The notes beneath the pieces were generated by a model. The model ran no database searches. It was not told the DNA's origin and saw only the letters and a program-made list of their open reading frames with translations. This document shows, in pieces, positions 62,508 through 64,000 of a stretch of DNA of 64,000 nucleotides. Origin of the DNA: Pseudomonadota bacterium. GTDB taxonomy: Bacteria; Pseudomonadota; Gammaproteobacteria; Steroidobacterales; Steroidobacteraceae. Each line of letters begins with the position of its first letter. Position 1 is the first letter of the stretch. A program made the position numbers and the translations under genes. The stretch covers positions 1 to 64,000 of the forward strand of contig JADIYJ010000003.1 in the NCBI GenBank assembly GCA_016705325.1, given 5' to 3'.

Positions 62508-62905
62508 GGGGATTCGCTGGCCGGGGGTGTCGAGTGACCGGCAATCCAATCCGCCAGTTGCTCTTCGGTCAGGTCGCCGGCGGCGAGCCGGATAAATGTC
62601 GTGACGCATTCAGCGTCGGTGGCAGTGAGCTCGCTGCCGTTCAGCGCGAGGAACAATTCCGCGACGACCAGGCTGGTGCGCTTGTTGCCGTCGAGGAACG
62701 GGTGATTGCGTGAAATGCCGAAGGCGTAGCTCGCGGCCAGGCGCGCAAACGAGTGCTCGCCGTAGGCGAACTGGTTCTGCGGTCGTGCCATGGCCGACTC
62801 GAGCAGTCCGCGATCACGCACGCCGGGCTGACCGCCGTGCTCGGCCAGTTGCTCGTCATGAATGGCGAGCGCGACCTCGAGTTCGATCCAGAGCGGCGCT
62901 GTCAT
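62504..62905 (-). CDS. doc: Doc-type Fic-fold toxin
   Basis: The 133-residue protein has the Doc/Fic motif HPFLDGNKRTS (68-78), which matches the death-on-curing form (HPFxDxNKR), not the GNGR of AMPylators. Upstream, WIELEVALAIHDEQLAEHGGQPGVRDRGLLESAMARPQNQFAYGEHSFARLAASYAFGISRN is typical of Doc. Doc phosphorylates EF-Tu and stops translation. It follows the AbrB-like antitoxin by 15 bases on the same strand and precedes a membrane protein with which it overlaps. The usual Phd partner is replaced by an AbrB-type protein. Confidence 0.92.
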   Translation of the reverse strand: MTAPLWIELEVALAIHDEQLAEHGGQPGVRDRGLLESAMARPQNQFAYGEHSFARLAASYAFGISRNHPFLDGNKRTSLVVAELFLALNGSELTATDAECVTTFIRLAAGDLTEEQLADWIAGHSTPPASESP

Positions 62906-62920
62906 CGGGGTCGGGTGCGG

Positions 62921-63145
62921 CTACTTCGCGAGTTCACGCAGAACGGCGCGACGCTTCTTCATGATCTTGCGGGCAGCCGTCATCTGCGATTCGAACTCGG
63001 GGTTGTACGGGGTCAATCGATAGCCGTCGGGAGCTTCGGTCAGGTAGACCGCGTCGCCCTTGTCGAGCTTCAGGCGCGCCAGGACTTCCTTGGAGAAGAC
63101 GACCCCGGCCGAGTTGCCGACGGCGGTGAGCTTGAGTTTGATCAT
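62921..63145 (-). CDS. AbrB/MazE-type antitoxin for Doc
   Basis: The 74-residue protein reads MIKLKLTAVGNSAGVVFSKEVLARLKLDKGDAVYLTEAPDGYRLTPYNPEFESQMTAARKIMKKRRAVLREL. The first 45 residues are a SpoVT/AbrB swapped-hairpin DNA-binding fold, and the tail is the toxin-binding part. It is the upstream partner of the Doc-type toxin, with the stop 15 bases before the toxin start. Autoregulation is expected. ATG 63145 was chosen to fit the family N-terminus. The intergenic region to the VapB gene (divergent) is AT-rich. Confidence 0.93.
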   Translation of the reverse strand: MIKLKLTAVGNSAGVVFSKEVLARLKLDKGDAVYLTEAPDGYRLTPYNPEFESQMTAARKIMKKRRAVLRELAK

Positions 63146-63361
63146 GAGCGAATGTTCGTACGCACGTAATAACAAGTCAAGTGGCCGAGGCCGCTTTAGA
63201 TCACTCGTTTAATATAAGAACTATTATGCGTATCGCAACATGATTGCCGATGATAGCCGCATAATCGAACCTCTTTCGCTTCGCTTATGCCATAAATCGG
63301 AGCTGGAGCCAATCTCCGCCCCGGACGGGCGCTGATCTGGATTCCCAGCGGGTCGTTAGCG

Positions 63362-63388
63362 GATTCCATATTTGCTACTATTGGAATC
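63362..63388. promoter_or_regulatory. 7-bp inverted repeat abutting the vapB start codon
   Basis: GATTCCA (63362-63368) and TGGAATC (63382-63388) flank a 13-base spacer with TACTAT (63376-63381), a good -10 box. The right arm ends directly before ATG 63389, leaving no room for a ribosome site. This is a likely VapB operator, and its geometry suggests a leaderless vapBC message. Confidence 0.65.
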
Positions 63389-63592
63389 ATGAAGACCACG
63401 GTTGATATTCCTGACGAAGAGCTCGAGGCGATCATGCGCTTCACACGTGCGGCCACCAAGCGCGAGGCAATCGTGACCGCCATTGCCGATTACAACCGTC
63501 GGCGGCGCATGGCGGCTCTGCTCGAACATGCGGGCAAGGCGGAGTCCTTGATCACGCAGGACGAGTTGCAGGCGCAGCGTCGGCAGGGCTGA
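63389..63592 (+). CDS. vapB: VapB-type antitoxin
   Basis: The 67-residue protein (KTTVDIPDEELEAIMRFTRAATKREAIVTAIADYNRRRRMAALLEHAGKAESLITQDELQAQRRQG) has the ribbon-helix-helix head TTVDIPDEELEAIMRFTRAATKREAIVTAIADYNRRRRM typical of VapB partners of PIN toxins. The C-terminal tail should plug the toxin. It is followed by the vapC gene three bases later. A palindrome precedes the start codon directly. Confidence 0.93.
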   Translation: MKTTVDIPDEELEAIMRFTRAATKREAIVTAIADYNRRRRMAALLEHAGKAESLITQDELQAQRRQG

Positions 63593-63595
63593 GCG

Positions 63596-63967
63596 GTGAT
63601 CCTGGTCGACAGCTCGTCGTGGATTAATTTCCTGCGCCCGAATGGCGATCCGGTGGTGCGATCGCGGGTCGAGGCGGCGCTCACCTCGGGAGAAGCGTGC
63701 TGGTGTCCGCTGGTGCGGCTCGAGCTCTGGAACGGCGCGGCCGGCGAGCGCGATCGCAGGATCCTGCGCGACTTCGAAGCGGTGCTCACCGAATTGCCGA
63801 TCGATGACGAGGTGTGGAGCACCGCGTATGAACTCGTACGTCGTGCTCGCGCCGCCGGCGTGTCCGTGCCGGCGACGGACATCCTGATTGCGGCGTGCGC
63901 GCGCCGGCACGGCGCCGAGCTCGAGACGGCGGATTCGGATTTTGAACGACTTGCGGCTATTCGGTAG
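63596..63967 (+). CDS. vapC: VapC-type PIN-domain ribonuclease toxin
   Basis: The 123-residue PIN protein starts at GTG 63596, four bases after the VapB stop, which gives coupling. Acidic residues of the PIN active site are in place: Asp5 (ILVDSSSW), Glu43 (RLELWNG), Asp95 (PATDILIAA) and Asp114/116 (ADSDF). VapC proteins cleave tRNA or rRNA; the target cannot be read from the sequence. The gene ends 33 bases before the window edge and is complete. Confidence 0.94.
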   Translation: MILVDSSSWINFLRPNGDPVVRSRVEAALTSGEACWCPLVRLELWNGAAGERDRRILRDFEAVLTELPIDDEVWSTAYELVRRARAAGVSVPATDILIAACARRHGAELETADSDFERLAAIR

Positions 63968-64000
63968 GTTTCTGCTATGGAGGAACCGAGTCAGCGTCGT

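Overview
The window is high-GC bacterial DNA. Its gene families (single-chain PEP carboxylase with a proteobacterial glycine-loop variant, TonB receptor, patatin/BamA-type phospholipase, AlgP/H1-like Lys/Ala-rich protein, DUF1924 and diheme cytochromes c) point to a Gram-negative proteobacterium, most likely a gammaproteobacterium near Xanthomonadales, Nevskiales or Steroidobacterales. That placement is an inference from gene content. No rRNA, tRNA or CRISPR array was recognised.

Left part, about 1-35,100: mostly dense chromosomal housekeeping genes. It opens with two decayed convergent genes, a cobA-like uroporphyrinogen-III methyltransferase and a TonB-dependent receptor, both with several frameshifts. 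There follow a patatin phospholipase with a C-terminal outer-membrane barrel, a kinase-like plus isoprenylcysteine-methyltransferase-like pair, marC, msrA, a secreted S33 peptidase, SYLF and YceI proteins, a class III CoA transferase, PEP carboxylase, an H1-like protein, Nudix and quinone-oxidoreductase-like enzymes. A 2052-residue secreted SpvB/FG-GAP/RHS protein ends in a variable C-terminal domain and overlaps a small gene by ATGA, the layout of a polymorphic toxin and its immunity protein. After it come an acid phosphatase, a VOC-NTF2 fusion, a frameshifted ridA, a DUF188 protein, a YbiT-type ABC-F ATPase, a marR-emrA-emrB efflux operon and an M20 peptidase.

Middle part, about 35,100-45,700: an accessory island. 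It holds two differently deleted IS91-type transposase remnants around a HigBA pair, then MntA-HepT, an AbiEi/AbiEii-like pair with a striking inverted-repeat operator, a second HigBA pair, remnants of fic, abiEii and aldo/keto reductase genes, an MFS transporter, a REP-like hairpin and a Phd-ParE pair whose toxin carries a 2-base insertion.

45,700-51,050: a redox and sensing cluster. A ferric-reductase-like flavoprotein, a PepSY protein and two small c-type cytochromes are divergent from a PepSY protein and an OmpR-type two-component system. Downstream are an internally deleted uracil-DNA-glycosylase gene and a broken Tn3-family transposase.

Right part, 54,150-64,000: a WYL regulator is coupled to a secreted repeat protein. 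It is followed by an operon-like run of genes I cannot name: a lipoprotein, membrane-anchored proteins, a secreted protein with a nuclease-like motif set, and two glycine-rich hydrophobic proteins. An IS4-type element (17-bp terminal repeats, 9-bp target duplication) interrupts the nuclease-like gene, and removing it with one duplication copy restores a single open frame. This run is the best candidate for an undescribed system. The window ends with Doc/AbrB-type and VapBC toxin-antitoxin modules.
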